Assembly (NCBI GenBank): GCA_030549835.1
Contig: JAUQQR010000010.1
Span: 1 to 40,797 of the forward strand
Direction of reading: 5' to 3'
From: Thermoproteota archaeon
GTDB taxonomy: Archaea; Thermoproteota; Thermoprotei_A; Sulfolobales; Acidilobaceae
DNA: 40,797 nt
The first letter of the stretch is position 1, and each line of letters opens with the position of its first letter. Under the pieces are notes generated by a model. The model had not been told where the DNA came from. It was given only the letters and a program-made list of their open reading frames with translations, and ran no database searches. Positions 9,901 to 18,600 of this stretch are shown here, piece by piece. The translations under genes and the position numbers were made by a program.

Positions 9901-9909
9901 CTTTAAATA
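9901..9909 (+). promoter_or_regulatory. TATA box of the cyclodeaminase-family gene
   Basis: CTTTAAATA lies 34 bases before the ATG at 9943. Initiation would fall near 9932-9937, giving a near-leaderless mRNA. Confidence 0.45.
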
Positions 9910-9942
9910 TGCTAGTCTACTCCTACTAGTATATGGTGTTGA

Positions 9943-10833
9943 ATGTTGGCTTATAGGCTGTCAGCATCTGATATTAATGCGCTCGTAGATCCCAAGAAGC
10001 TTGTTACAGTTGTTGAGAAAGCTCTTATTGAGGCCCCACGCCCCCCTAGGAGAGTAGCTATAGAGTATGAGGGTTCATGGCTTGGAGTTATGCCAGCCTC
10101 AGGGCTAGGCTTTTATAGTGTTAAGATTGTCGGCGTTTACCCCGAGAATCCTAGGAGAAGCCTCCCACTAGTTAGAGGTATCCTAATGCTAATAGATCCT
10201 AAGAGTGGAGAGATTCTATTAGAAGCTGATGCAGGCCCTGCTACAGCCTGGAGGACAGCAGCAGCCACTATAATAGCTTTCAGGATTATGGGGTATGGTG
10301 GTGGAGTGCTGGGAGTTATAGGGGCTGGGGTGCAAGCGGACTACCACATCAGGTTTGTGAGGGATACTCTAGGCTATGATAAGCTTCTCATATACGATAT
10401 TGTTAGTTCTAAGGCTGAAGTATTAGCATCTAAGTATGGTGGTATGGCTGTTAGCTTAGAGGAGATATTGAAGAGATCTGATGCTATAATAGCTGCGACA
10501 ACTAGCAGAGAGCCCGTAGTACATGGGGATATCCTGAGATGGGGGGCTATAGTTGCTAGTATTGGGGCTCCTAAGCCTGTGAGAGAACTTGATGATAGAG
10601 TTGTAGAGAGGAGTAGGTGCCTCCTAGTTGATAGTAGGGAGGGTGTTATGAGTGAGAGTGATGAGTGGGTTAAAGCATCTAAGCTAGTAGAGCTCTCAGA
10701 GGCTCTTAGAGGGGTTAAATGTGATTGGGGCGATGTTAGGGTCTATAAGAGTGTAGGCTATTCACTGCTAGACTTAGCTATAGCAATACACTTATATGAG
10801 ATGGTTAAGAGCTCTCTACCATATGTGATTTAA
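9943..10833 (+). CDS. Ornithine cyclodeaminase / mu-crystallin family NAD-dependent enzyme
   Basis: This cytoplasmic dehydrogenase-like enzyme acts on an amino acid or cyclic imino acid. The substrate-binding part includes the conserved PATAWRTAA segment near residue 100. A Rossmann domain follows with GVIGAGVQADYHIRF near 123, and the usual SIGAPKP and ELDD elements lie near 207-220. The length of 296 residues is slightly short for the family (about 310-330). Characterised archaeal members include an alanine dehydrogenase, so ornithine cyclodeaminase, alanine dehydrogenase and a ketimine reductase are all possible. The gene is alone under its own promoter and ends 29 bases inside the convergent deacetylase gene. 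Confidence 0.8.
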   Translation: MLAYRLSASDINALVDPKKLVTVVEKALIEAPRPPRRVAIEYEGSWLGVMPASGLGFYSVKIVGVYPENPRRSLPLVRGILMLIDPKSGEILLEADAGPATAWRTAAATIIAFRIMGYGGGVLGVIGAGVQADYHIRFVRDTLGYDKLLIYDIVSSKAEVLASKYGGMAVSLEEILKRSDAIIAATTSREPVVHGDILRWGAIVASIGAPKPVRELDDRVVERSRCLLVDSREGVMSESDEWVKASKLVELSEALRGVKCDWGDVRVYKSVGYSLLDLAIAIHLYEMVKSSLPYVI

Positions 10834-11530
10834 GTTTACTTATAGAATCCCTCATTGTTAAGAATATATAACCATTGTTTTTAAGATGGCCTATTAGCCT
10901 TGCTAGGTTTAATCCAACTCTAGACCCTACTCCCAATGTCAAATCAGGTCTTAGACTTGCCTTTAAACTTATATATTCCCATGGGTGTGTTAGTATGACA
11001 TAGTTTATCCTCTTAGCAAATAGGGCTTTAACAGCAACCCAAGGTAGCCTAAGTATACTACTAGGGTAGCTAGCCGGTATCCTATATACTCTAGCTTCAA
11101 TCTTAGGTTTAAAGTAGAATGGTGGCTTATACCATGCAATACTAGAATCTATGATTATACCCTCTTCTACTAGTGTATTTAGTAGCTGTGGTGGTAATTT
11201 CAGGTTAGGAGCTCTAAAACTAAGGATATCAGAGTATTCTCTAAGAGTTCTAACACACCTCCTAATGTTATCTCTAGCCTCAGCTAATGGTATCTTGTCT
11301 AGCCTCCTATGATCATAGCCGTGGCATGCTAGCTCATGGCCTTTATCAATTATAGAATATAATGCTTTAGAGTTAACCTCAGCTAGTATGCCTATAGTGA
11401 AGAATGTAGCCTTAACCCTATAGTAGTCTAATATTTCTAGTATTAATGGTAAACCCTCGCTTACACCCCTCCAGCTACTCATATATGGTGGAGCATCCAT
11501 CTCGACATCGAAGGTTAGAATAGCTATCAG
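10805..11530 (-). CDS. Polysaccharide deacetylase family protein, probable CTG start
   Basis: This is a NodB-fold, metal-dependent deacetylase of glycans. In order, the motifs are TFDVEMDAPP (motif 1 metal and base Asp), HGYDH (motif 2 metal His), FRAPN (motif 3) and LTHPWEY (motif 5 His). The first ATG, at 11500, would cut off the TFDVE half of motif 1. The frame continues upstream without a stop to CTG at 11530-11528, and GGTGAG at 11542-11537 sits six bases before it. The CTG overlaps the TGA of the upstream glycosyltransferase as CTGA, like the usual ATGA coupling. I therefore extend the gene to 11530 with a non-standard start. Its place behind a GT4 transferase and a flippase-like protein suggests trimming of a surface or lipid-linked glycan. 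Confidence 0.78.
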   Translation of the reverse strand: MIAILTFDVEMDAPPYMSSWRGVSEGLPLILEILDYYRVKATFFTIGILAEVNSKALYSIIDKGHELACHGYDHRRLDKIPLAEARDNIRRCVRTLREYSDILSFRAPNLKLPPQLLNTLVEEGIIIDSSIAWYKPPFYFKPKIEARVYRIPASYPSSILRLPWVAVKALFAKRINYVILTHPWEYISLKASLRPDLTLGVGSRVGLNLARLIGHLKNNGYIFLTMRDSISKLKSHMVESS

Positions 11531-12657
11531 ATTCTACTCACCTTACTACTACATAGTTCCGTGGCTATCCTATAAGCTTCTAGATGATAATATGCTATCC
11601 TATTACAGTCGAAATAGTATGCTCTATCAAGGGCTCTACGACCAATAGATTTAGCTAATTCAAGATTTAAACTAAGCTCTACAGTCTTCCTAGCTAAGTC
11701 ATCCTCATCTAATGCTAGTAAGCCTGTAACATTATCAACTACAACTTCAGATACACCTCCACTCCTCATAGCAACAACTGGAACACCTGAGGCCATAGCC
11801 TCTAAAGCAGATATACCGAAAGCCTCCATTTTACTAGGTAATACGAATATATCTGTAGACCAGAGTATTTTCTTAAGAGTCTCCCTACTCACTGGCCCAA
11901 GGAAGACTGTATTATTGAGCCCCCTAGCCTTAATCCTAGACTCTAGAGGCTTCCTTAACGGTCCATCACCAGCAATATAGAGTCTAGCCTTGGGAACGTA
12001 TTGTTTAAGGTAATCAGCAACCCTAACGAGAGCTAAAGGATTCTTTCTATATGTAAGTCTTAGAGCAGATAATATAATAGGCTCTCCATCAAGCTCTATA
12101 AATTTATCTCCTCTCCTAACCCAGTCATCAACTCTTAAGCAATTATATGTAACATAGACTCTCCTAATCTTAAGCCTCCTAGATATATCGATAGCAACAG
12201 CTTTACTAACAGCTGTAACTAAGCTTACATTCCTAGAAGCTAGCCTAAACCCTTCAACAAGGTACCTAGGAGTATCTTTACCAATAAACGAGTGAGCTGT
12301 AAGGATTGAAGGCTTACCTAAGCGCTTCCAGCCGATAATAGCACCCGCTATTGAAAGAGTAGAGTATAGTCCATGGCCATGAATAACGTCTGGGTCAATG
12401 TTCCTAAGAACCTTATATAATACTAGGAGAGATGGAGGATTAAGCGTTACACCATTAAAATTCAGCATCCTAGATTTAACTCTTAAGACTCTATATCCAC
12501 CATCATACTCTAAGATATAGCCGCTACCTCTAGCTTTAGCACTAGTCACAATATAGACCTTATGATTATTAGATAATGTCTTAGCTATATCGCTAACAAC
12601 ACTCTCAATACCACCAATTCTAGGCTTATAACTATCAGTAACGAGAGCTATCTTCAA
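11527..12657 (-). CDS. GT4-family glycosyltransferase
   Basis: This cytoplasmic GT-B fold transferase moves a sugar from a nucleotide-sugar donor to a glycan or lipid acceptor. The N-terminal domain begins MKIALVTDSYKPRIGGIESV with the Gly-rich acceptor loop, followed by DVIHGHGLYS. The C-terminal donor domain has LYIAGDGPLR and the E-x7-E motif EAFGISALEAMASGVPVVA. The length of 376 residues is normal. The start overlaps the upstream membrane protein gene by 23 bases and the stop overlaps the deacetylase start, so the three genes are read together. Sugar and acceptor cannot be read from the sequence; N-glycan or glycolipid synthesis is an inference. Confidence 0.87.
   Translation of the reverse strand: MKIALVTDSYKPRIGGIESVVSDIAKTLSNNHKVYIVTSAKARGSGYILEYDGGYRVLRVKSRMLNFNGVTLNPPSLLVLYKVLRNIDPDVIHGHGLYSTLSIAGAIIGWKRLGKPSILTAHSFIGKDTPRYLVEGFRLASRNVSLVTAVSKAVAIDISRRLKIRRVYVTYNCLRVDDWVRRGDKFIELDGEPIILSALRLTYRKNPLALVRVADYLKQYVPKARLYIAGDGPLRKPLESRIKARGLNNTVFLGPVSRETLKKILWSTDIFVLPSKMEAFGISALEAMASGVPVVAMRSGGVSEVVVDNVTGLLALDEDDLARKTVELSLNLELAKSIGRRALDRAYYFDCNRIAYYHLEAYRIATELCSSKVSRI
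11537..11542 (-). promoter_or_regulatory. Ribosome binding site that selects a CTG start
   Basis: GGTGAG on the minus strand lies inside the end of the glycosyltransferase gene, six bases before CTG at 11530. No ATG, GTG or TTG in the deacetylase frame lies within working distance of it. Confidence 0.55.
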
Positions 12658-13471
12658 CTCTAACGCCTCTAATAGCAGTTCTTAAAACACCCAATCCTCC
12701 CCTATAAAAGACTATCAATCCGCCTATACTAGTTGGTATAATAGTTGATACTATCCTCTCTCCTGTAACAACGAGTAGCGCGTCTGTAACACTATAGCCT
12801 GCTAGAGTCATAATGCCTATAAACCCCCCCTCTAAGACTCCAAGACCTGCAGGTATAGGCGAGAATCTACTTAGAATATGGGTAATAGTTAATACTATAG
12901 CTAATCCTAGACTCATGTAGATACCTAAAGATAACCCAACTACAAAAATCCTTAGAGAATCTAGGAGCCACATTGAAGCTGATAAGATGAGTATAGAGGA
13001 GAAAGCTTTAGGATTAGATATTAGATCTTTAAGTGCACTCAATACACCTAAAGCATAACCTCTAAAGCCTATAGTAGAAGCTAGTGTGAGGAGAGTAAAC
13101 TTAAACCCGCTATACACCGCTAAAGAGATATATAGTATTGCTACAATTAACTCTGTAGCTCTCTCAGCTAGAGCTCCAGCAAGTAGCTTAGATGATGACG
13201 ATGATCTAACCCTTAAACTAGCCCATCCAACTCTAGCAGCTTCACCAGCAATATTATAGAATGATAGTAAATTATTAACGAAAATCCCAACTAGTAAAGC
13301 CTCACTAAGAGCCAATACATTAGAAAACTTGATATCAAGCCTTGAAGCTATAAGCCACCTAAGACTCGATATAAGAACAGATATAAAATATACTATCATT
13401 GCTAACATAAGGAAATATAAGCTAGCCCTACTAGCTACACTAAGCACTACGTCAATAATACCAGCAAACAT
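12635..13471 (-). CDS. Flippase-like membrane protein, UPF0104 / AglD-type
   Basis: This is a polytopic membrane protein of the lysylphosphatidylglycerol-synthetase transmembrane / UPF0104 family. It has about seven to eight hydrophobic segments. The family hallmark RFSPIPAGLGVLEGGFIG lies in the second half, and RIVSTIIPTSIGGLIVFY is near the end. Archaeal relatives are linked to glycosylation genes such as aglD and are thought to move or position lipid-linked sugars. The 278-residue length is slightly short. GGGGAG lies nine bases before the ATG. It heads the three-gene glycan operon under a TATA box at 13517-13526. Confidence 0.75.
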   Translation of the reverse strand: MFAGIIDVVLSVASRASLYFLMLAMIVYFISVLISSLRWLIASRLDIKFSNVLALSEALLVGIFVNNLLSFYNIAGEAARVGWASLRVRSSSSSKLLAGALAERATELIVAILYISLAVYSGFKFTLLTLASTIGFRGYALGVLSALKDLISNPKAFSSILILSASMWLLDSLRIFVVGLSLGIYMSLGLAIVLTITHILSRFSPIPAGLGVLEGGFIGIMTLAGYSVTDALLVVTGERIVSTIIPTSIGGLIVFYRGGLGVLRTAIRGVRVEDSSRY

Positions 13472-13516
13472 AATAACTCCCCAATTATACTCAATAATTA
13501 TAGATATTTCAAAAGA

Positions 13517-13526
13517 GTATTTAAAC
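13517..13526 (-). promoter_or_regulatory. TATA box of the glycan operon
   Basis: The minus strand reads GTTTAAATAC. Initiation is expected near 13495, about 25 bases before the ATG at 13471, leaving room for the GGGGAG ribosome binding site. Confidence 0.45.
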
Positions 13527-13547
13527 TAAACTCTAATAGATCTACAT

Positions 13548-15560
13548 CTACCTCCTTCTTAAGATAATAAGACCTGCTACTACCAATATTACAATTAATA
13601 GTATTACGGCTATTGAAGTATAATTTATAGTGACTCCTCTCTCTTGAGTTGTGGTCGTAGGTGATGTTTGAGTAATTAGATATTCTTGTGTCACTGTCTC
13701 TGTAATATTTGTCTTTGTTATTGTCTCTACTTTTGTTATAGTTTCTGTTGGTGGCATTATGCTATATGATAGTTTAAATTCTCCAATATTATTGTTTAAG
13801 TCTACTGCCTGTATTATTATCTCATAGTTTCCATAGTCTCTAGGTGTGTAGACTATTCTATATAGTGTGGGGTCAGTAGTTCTAATAGCCTCTATAGTAC
13901 TAGATATTCTCCCATTAAGCTTAATTAATGCTTTTACACTCCTAATACCCCAGCCTTCATCTACTACATAAGCATTAATTACTAATGGTTTACCTATGGT
14001 AGGTATTGGAGGAGTTAATATTTCTACCCTTGGAGGCACTTTATCCTCATATGAGGCTATAGTAAGAGAGCCTGGACGAGTTAGATTAGCATATACCTTA
14101 AATAAGTAGTAAACACCTAAATCATACACTTCCATCTTATGGACATAGTTAGTACTACCGTATAGCTTATAATTATTTAGTTGCTGTGACTTATTAACAT
14201 AGAATACTAGAGTAACATTAGCTAAACTAATCTCATTGAAGCCTGTAATATTCCAGAACCATGATACTGCAGTAGAATACTTATCTCTCACCTCAAATAC
14301 TCTTAAAGCCTCGGTATTAATACTACCACTTGTCGGGGTATACTGTCTCCCAGATGGTATTAGTACTTTAACACTTCCATCTCTCCTAACCTCGATAATC
14401 TTCATACCCCAATAGTAGCCTGAAGGATAACCATGGTTTGCGGTTGTTGTAGTTATAAAGTATACCTTAGACCCATCACTCCTATAGTATATAGCGTCGG
14501 CATCTCTATGAATATGCCCTGCTAGAACCGCAACTATATTATGATACTTCTCTATAATCTCAAAGAATTTCACAGCCTGACTCCATCCTCGATCACGCCA
14601 GCTTGAGTATACGAATCTCCTAATATCATCAGGTTTACCCCTATACTCTCCAGCTTCTCTAAATATGGGGTGGTGCATTAGTATTATGATAGTCTTATCG
14701 GGGCTCTTAGAGACTATTCTCTCAAGCTCTTCAATCTGCCACATTTCAGGGTATCCAACCATTCTAGTATCAATACCTATAAACATGAAGTCTCTATATG
14801 TGAAATTCCACACCCTTAATGGTACAATGTATCTACCATAGTATATCTTTACGAGTTTCCTAGTATCTGGGACCTGAGCCCAGTCATGGTTACCTGTTAT
14901 TGCAAGCTGTGGAGCTAGAACTTGACTAATTACTGAGAAGAAGTCTCTATAAGATAAGATGTCAGATCCAACATCTACTAGATCACCTGTATAGACGACA
15001 ATATCAATATTATAGGATTCAACTAGAGTATTTAGAAGAGTAATATACCTTGTATGTTTAAAGCTATTAGGATAGCCTCCCTGCTCCGCACCGAAATGAG
15101 TATCGGTTAGATGAGCTATCCTAATAGAGTCTCTAAGTCCACTCATATCATCAATAATTATTGAATTAGGCATCCACATTAACCTAGTATCTGTAACTAT
15201 AATAAGGTTGTATAAGCCATTAGGTATATTGTGTGGAAGCTTAAATCTTAATACTAAGACTCTTAGAGAGTAAGAAGGATCAACTCTAAGATCTATAAAA
15301 CCTTGAGAGCTATCAAACTCAATCTTAAATAATCCTCTTGTACTCGAGACTAGAGCCTCTATGACTTTAATCTCAGATCCAGATCTAACTAAAACACTAA
15401 AAGAACTACCGGGTTCTAAGTAAGCGGGGAGTAGGTATGATGGTAGAACAATATACGGCTCTTGGATAGCAGCTATACCTACTGTATAAGCATAACTAGC
15501 ATAGACTCCTAGTACTAATATGAATATCTGGGTTACAACTAGTATTTTATTAAGCCTCAC
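13548..15560 (-). CDS. Secreted, membrane-anchored calcineurin-like metallophosphoesterase
   Basis: A signal peptide is followed by a beta-rich N-terminal domain. The metallophosphoesterase domain has all five motifs in order: DTHFG near residue 150, GDLVD near 190, GNHDW near 223, MHHP near 297 and GHIHRD near 347. A beta-sandwich-like C-terminal part follows (about 400-600), then a Thr-rich linker with repeated TET/TIT units, a terminal membrane helix and an RRR tail. It is thus tethered outside the cell and probably hydrolyses phosphomonoesters or phosphodiesters, perhaps to scavenge phosphate or nucleotides. The frame is open from GTG at 15569, but GAGGTG six bases before the GTG at 15560 favours the shorter form. 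A TATA-like TACTTAAAT lies on the minus strand near 15609-15617. Confidence 0.85.
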   Translation of the reverse strand: MRLNKILVVTQIFILVLGVYASYAYTVGIAAIQEPYIVLPSYLLPAYLEPGSSFSVLVRSGSEIKVIEALVSSTRGLFKIEFDSSQGFIDLRVDPSYSLRVLVLRFKLPHNIPNGLYNLIIVTDTRLMWMPNSIIIDDMSGLRDSIRIAHLTDTHFGAEQGGYPNSFKHTRYITLLNTLVESYNIDIVVYTGDLVDVGSDILSYRDFFSVISQVLAPQLAITGNHDWAQVPDTRKLVKIYYGRYIVPLRVWNFTYRDFMFIGIDTRMVGYPEMWQIEELERIVSKSPDKTIIILMHHPIFREAGEYRGKPDDIRRFVYSSWRDRGWSQAVKFFEIIEKYHNIVAVLAGHIHRDADAIYYRSDGSKVYFITTTTANHGYPSGYYWGMKIIEVRRDGSVKVLIPSGRQYTPTSGSINTEALRVFEVRDKYSTAVSWFWNITGFNEISLANVTLVFYVNKSQQLNNYKLYGSTNYVHKMEVYDLGVYYLFKVYANLTRPGSLTIASYEDKVPPRVEILTPPIPTIGKPLVINAYVVDEGWGIRSVKALIKLNGRISSTIEAIRTTDPTLYRIVYTPRDYGNYEIIIQAVDLNNNIGEFKLSYSIMPPTETITKVETITKTNITETVTQEYLITQTSPTTTTQERGVTINYTSIAVILLIVILVVAGLIILRRR

Positions 15561-15701
15561 AATACACACCTCACTCTAGCTTCTATAGTTAAGAGCATAA
15601 AACTATTACTTAAATAGAGCTATATACAATATATTAATTTTAGGATTTAAATTGCTCTAGGAGAGCTTTAAGTGTAATCATGTAAATTATTAGATACTCA
15701 A

Positions 15702-16784
15702 TTAATCAATTACTCCAGTAATTGAAGGGTATAGCTTAACATCTTCAGGGCTCACATATAGTCTTATGTGTGCTCCTGTATCTATAACTTCTCTAGGTGG
15801 TAAATATGCTAGGATTACATGCCCATTAACTGTAATAACCTTAACCTGGAGGGCTAATCCTATAAAGCTTAATCTCTCAACTCTACCCTCAATTACATTA
15901 ATCTTATCGTCTTCATCAGCCTTCCTAAACGACTCATACCTTATAACTACTAAGACATCTTCTCCAGTACTCAACTTAGCCCCGGTAGATGTTCCATTTA
16001 GTCTTAAGCCGTTAATATTAACTTCATATAACTTATCTGAGATCACACGCTCTACTACACCACTTAGAACATTACTCCTGCCCATGAATGTAGCTATAAA
16101 GAAGTTATATGGGTTATAGTAGATCTCAGCCGGTGTCCCAATCTGTACTATCCTCCCTCTATCCATTATAGCTACCCTATCACTAATATTCATAGCCTCC
16201 TCCTGGTCGTGTGTAACATATATTGTTGTTATCTTAAGCCTCCTCTGTAATGATACTATCTCTTCTCTAACTCTAACTCTAAGCTTAGCATCTAAGTTAC
16301 TTAAAGGCTCATCTAGTAGCAGCACTTTAGGCTCAACTACTATAGCTCTAGCTAATGCAACCCTCTGCTGCTGACCTCCACTAAGCTGTAGTGGGTACCT
16401 ATTCTCTAGCCCCTCAAGACCTAGTAACTCTAGGGCCCACTTAACCCTCCTCTTAATCTCATCCCTACTATACTTTCTAATTTTTAGGCCATACGCGATA
16501 TTATCGTATACAGTCATGTGAGGCCATAGGGCATAATTCTGGAATACCATTGCTGTATTCCTCTCATAAGGCTTCTTATATGTGACATCATATCCGTCTA
16601 TTAATACTCTACCCTCCTCCGGTATCTCGAGACCAGCTATTACTCTAAGTGTTGTTGTTTTACCACAGCCGCTAGGACCTAGTAGCGTAAATATCTCCCC
16701 AGGCTTAACAGTAAAAGATACGCCATCTAGGGCCTTAAATCTACCAAAATACTTACTAACATTATCGAGTATGACTTCAGCCAA
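15702..16784 (-). CDS. ABC transporter ATPase, iron(III)/thiamine/spermidine class
   Basis: This is the cytoplasmic ATPase of an importer. Walker A GPSGCGKTTT is near residue 37, the signature LSGGQQQRVALARA near 134, Walker B VLLLDEP near 155, the D-loop SNLDAKLR, and the switch His in YVTHDQEEA near 190. A TOBE-type domain occupies about residues 285-350. The order binding protein, fused permease, ATPase is that of FbpABC or ThiBPQ systems. It starts two bases after the permease stop. It is the only ATPase of this class in the window, while two permease/binding-protein sets exist, so it may serve both. Confidence 0.9.
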   Translation of the reverse strand: MAEVILDNVSKYFGRFKALDGVSFTVKPGEIFTLLGPSGCGKTTTLRVIAGLEIPEEGRVLIDGYDVTYKKPYERNTAMVFQNYALWPHMTVYDNIAYGLKIRKYSRDEIKRRVKWALELLGLEGLENRYPLQLSGGQQQRVALARAIVVEPKVLLLDEPLSNLDAKLRVRVREEIVSLQRRLKITTIYVTHDQEEAMNISDRVAIMDRGRIVQIGTPAEIYYNPYNFFIATFMGRSNVLSGVVERVISDKLYEVNINGLRLNGTSTGAKLSTGEDVLVVIRYESFRKADEDDKINVIEGRVERLSFIGLALQVKVITVNGHVILAYLPPREVIDTGAHIRLYVSPEDVKLYPSITGVID

Positions 16785-16786
16785 CT

Positions 16787-18595
16787 CTAGATCCCCAGAA
16801 TAGAATACCTAAACTTGAGTATATAGTTTGATGTTATAATAGCTATAAGCTGTACTACTATGATTAAAGTCACTATAGCTGAAGCCTGGTGAATATATGC
16901 GCCCCCACCATAGCCTGCTGTTAGATAATCGTAGATAATGTATGTTATTGGAGCTTGACTCTTATTAAGTGAGCCTACAGTTATACTAGTACTAACTTCG
17001 CTCATACAGTATACAAAGCTTATCATAGAACCAGCTATAATATTTATGCCAATGAGGGGTAAGACTATAGTGAATAAGACTCTAGTCCTAGAAGCTCCAA
17101 GAGTAAATCCAGCCTCCTCTAGGGATCTATGAACTTGCTGTAACCCAGCATAGACAGCTCTAGTAGTAAATGGGCTCTTCCTAATAGCGTAGGCTAAGAT
17201 AAGTAGGAACATTGGATTTATGTAGGGGTCAATTAATGTGTCTTTAAATATGCTACCATATAGTATTAGTAGCCCCATAGCTATAGATAAGCCTGGGATT
17301 GCTAGGGGGCTCATAGCTAATAAGTCTATAGCTGATAACCCCCTCAAGCTAACCCTACTAATAACGTAGGAGCTTACAGTTCCAATAATTATTATAAGTA
17401 CTAAGGCTAAAGTAGAGTATATGAAGCTATTCTTTAGCCCATTAAGAACTCTACTATCAAAGAGCACATTAGAGAAGTGTTCTAGAGTAAAGCCTTCTGG
17501 AATAACTCCCGTCCATGACTTAGAGAATGCATATATTAATACTCCTATCTGAGGTAGCATACTAAATAATACTAGAGGGAATACTATGAGGTATATAGCA
17601 AGTAATGTTGGTAAGCTAGGCTTAGATACTCTAGGCTTCCATCTAACACCTCTAGCTAACATAGCATACTGCTTTAAGCTTATATAATGTTTTATGAGAA
17701 TAAACCAAGAAATAGCTGAGAGTAGTAGTAAGCCAGCTAAGATTACAACTTCAACACTTAACGCCTCAATACTCTGAGATCCAGTTATAGCTCTAACAAT
17801 ACTAATAGACATCATGTTATCAACCTTAAAGGCTAAGGGTGCAGCTAAATCCTCCATAGAGAATATGAATACAAGACCTGAACCAGCAGCTACTCCAGGT
17901 AAACTCAAGGGTAAAGTAATAGTTCTAAAAAGTCTAAAACCCCTAGAACCTATATTCTCAGCTTGCTCTTCAAGGCTAGGATCAATTTGCATCATAGAAG
18001 CTAATGTATTAAGATAAACTATAGGCCAGAACATTAAAGTCTGTGCGAGAATAGTGCCAGCTATATACGTAACCTCTATAGAGTATGGGAGACCAAGACT
18101 TAGCATTAATGATCCTAATATACCCCCATCACCGAAAATCTTATAAGTTACGAATGCGTTAACAAATGGAGTATATAGTAGAGGTATAATTGATATTATC
18201 CTAAGTATACCCTTACCTAGGAAATCATATCTAGCTACAACAAATGCTATACTTATACCAATAATACTCGACAATAATGTAACTATAGATGAAACCAGTA
18301 TAGTATTAGGTATAACTCCTAAATCCTTAAACCTAACTATTATAAGCTTATATTCTCCTCTATCAGATACTATATACCACTCTCCTAGAGGCGGGATACT
18401 AACATAAGGATATCTAATTAAATCCTCAAGGATTCTTAGAGATAGTACTGATAAAGGTTTTAGGAAGAGGGTGGCTAGGGGTATAATGAGGATTAGAGTG
18501 AATAATATTAGTGTAAAAAAAAGTAGCATTACGAGGGGGAGATCTAATGTATACGTTAACCCTCTAATAGCATTACCTAATCTATTATTCTTCAA
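16787..18595 (-). CDS. Fused-dimer ABC permease, FbpB/ThiP-like (system 1)
   Basis: This membrane subunit carries two transport domains in one chain, as in FbpB and ThiP, with about twelve hydrophobic helices. The coupling loops are LEEQAENIGSRGFRLFRTI (first half) and LEEAGFTLGASRTRVLF (second half). An external loop of about 70 residues after the first helix contains IPPLGEWYIVSDRGEYKL, a segment also seen in the second permease at 21627-23405. The 602-residue length fits the archaeal branch. It starts five bases after the interrupted binding-protein gene and is followed at once by the ATPase, so it appears intact and coupled. Iron, thiamine or another small anion or cofactor could be the substrate. 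Confidence 0.88.
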   Translation of the reverse strand: MKNNRLGNAIRGLTYTLDLPLVMLLFFTLILFTLILIIPLATLFLKPLSVLSLRILEDLIRYPYVSIPPLGEWYIVSDRGEYKLIIVRFKDLGVIPNTILVSSIVTLLSSIIGISIAFVVARYDFLGKGILRIISIIPLLYTPFVNAFVTYKIFGDGGILGSLMLSLGLPYSIEVTYIAGTILAQTLMFWPIVYLNTLASMMQIDPSLEEQAENIGSRGFRLFRTITLPLSLPGVAAGSGLVFIFSMEDLAAPLAFKVDNMMSISIVRAITGSQSIEALSVEVVILAGLLLLSAISWFILIKHYISLKQYAMLARGVRWKPRVSKPSLPTLLAIYLIVFPLVLFSMLPQIGVLIYAFSKSWTGVIPEGFTLEHFSNVLFDSRVLNGLKNSFIYSTLALVLIIIIGTVSSYVISRVSLRGLSAIDLLAMSPLAIPGLSIAMGLLILYGSIFKDTLIDPYINPMFLLILAYAIRKSPFTTRAVYAGLQQVHRSLEEAGFTLGASRTRVLFTIVLPLIGINIIAGSMISFVYCMSEVSTSITVGSLNKSQAPITYIIYDYLTAGYGGGAYIHQASAIVTLIIVVQLIAIITSNYILKFRYSILGI

Positions 18596-18600
18596 TCCTA

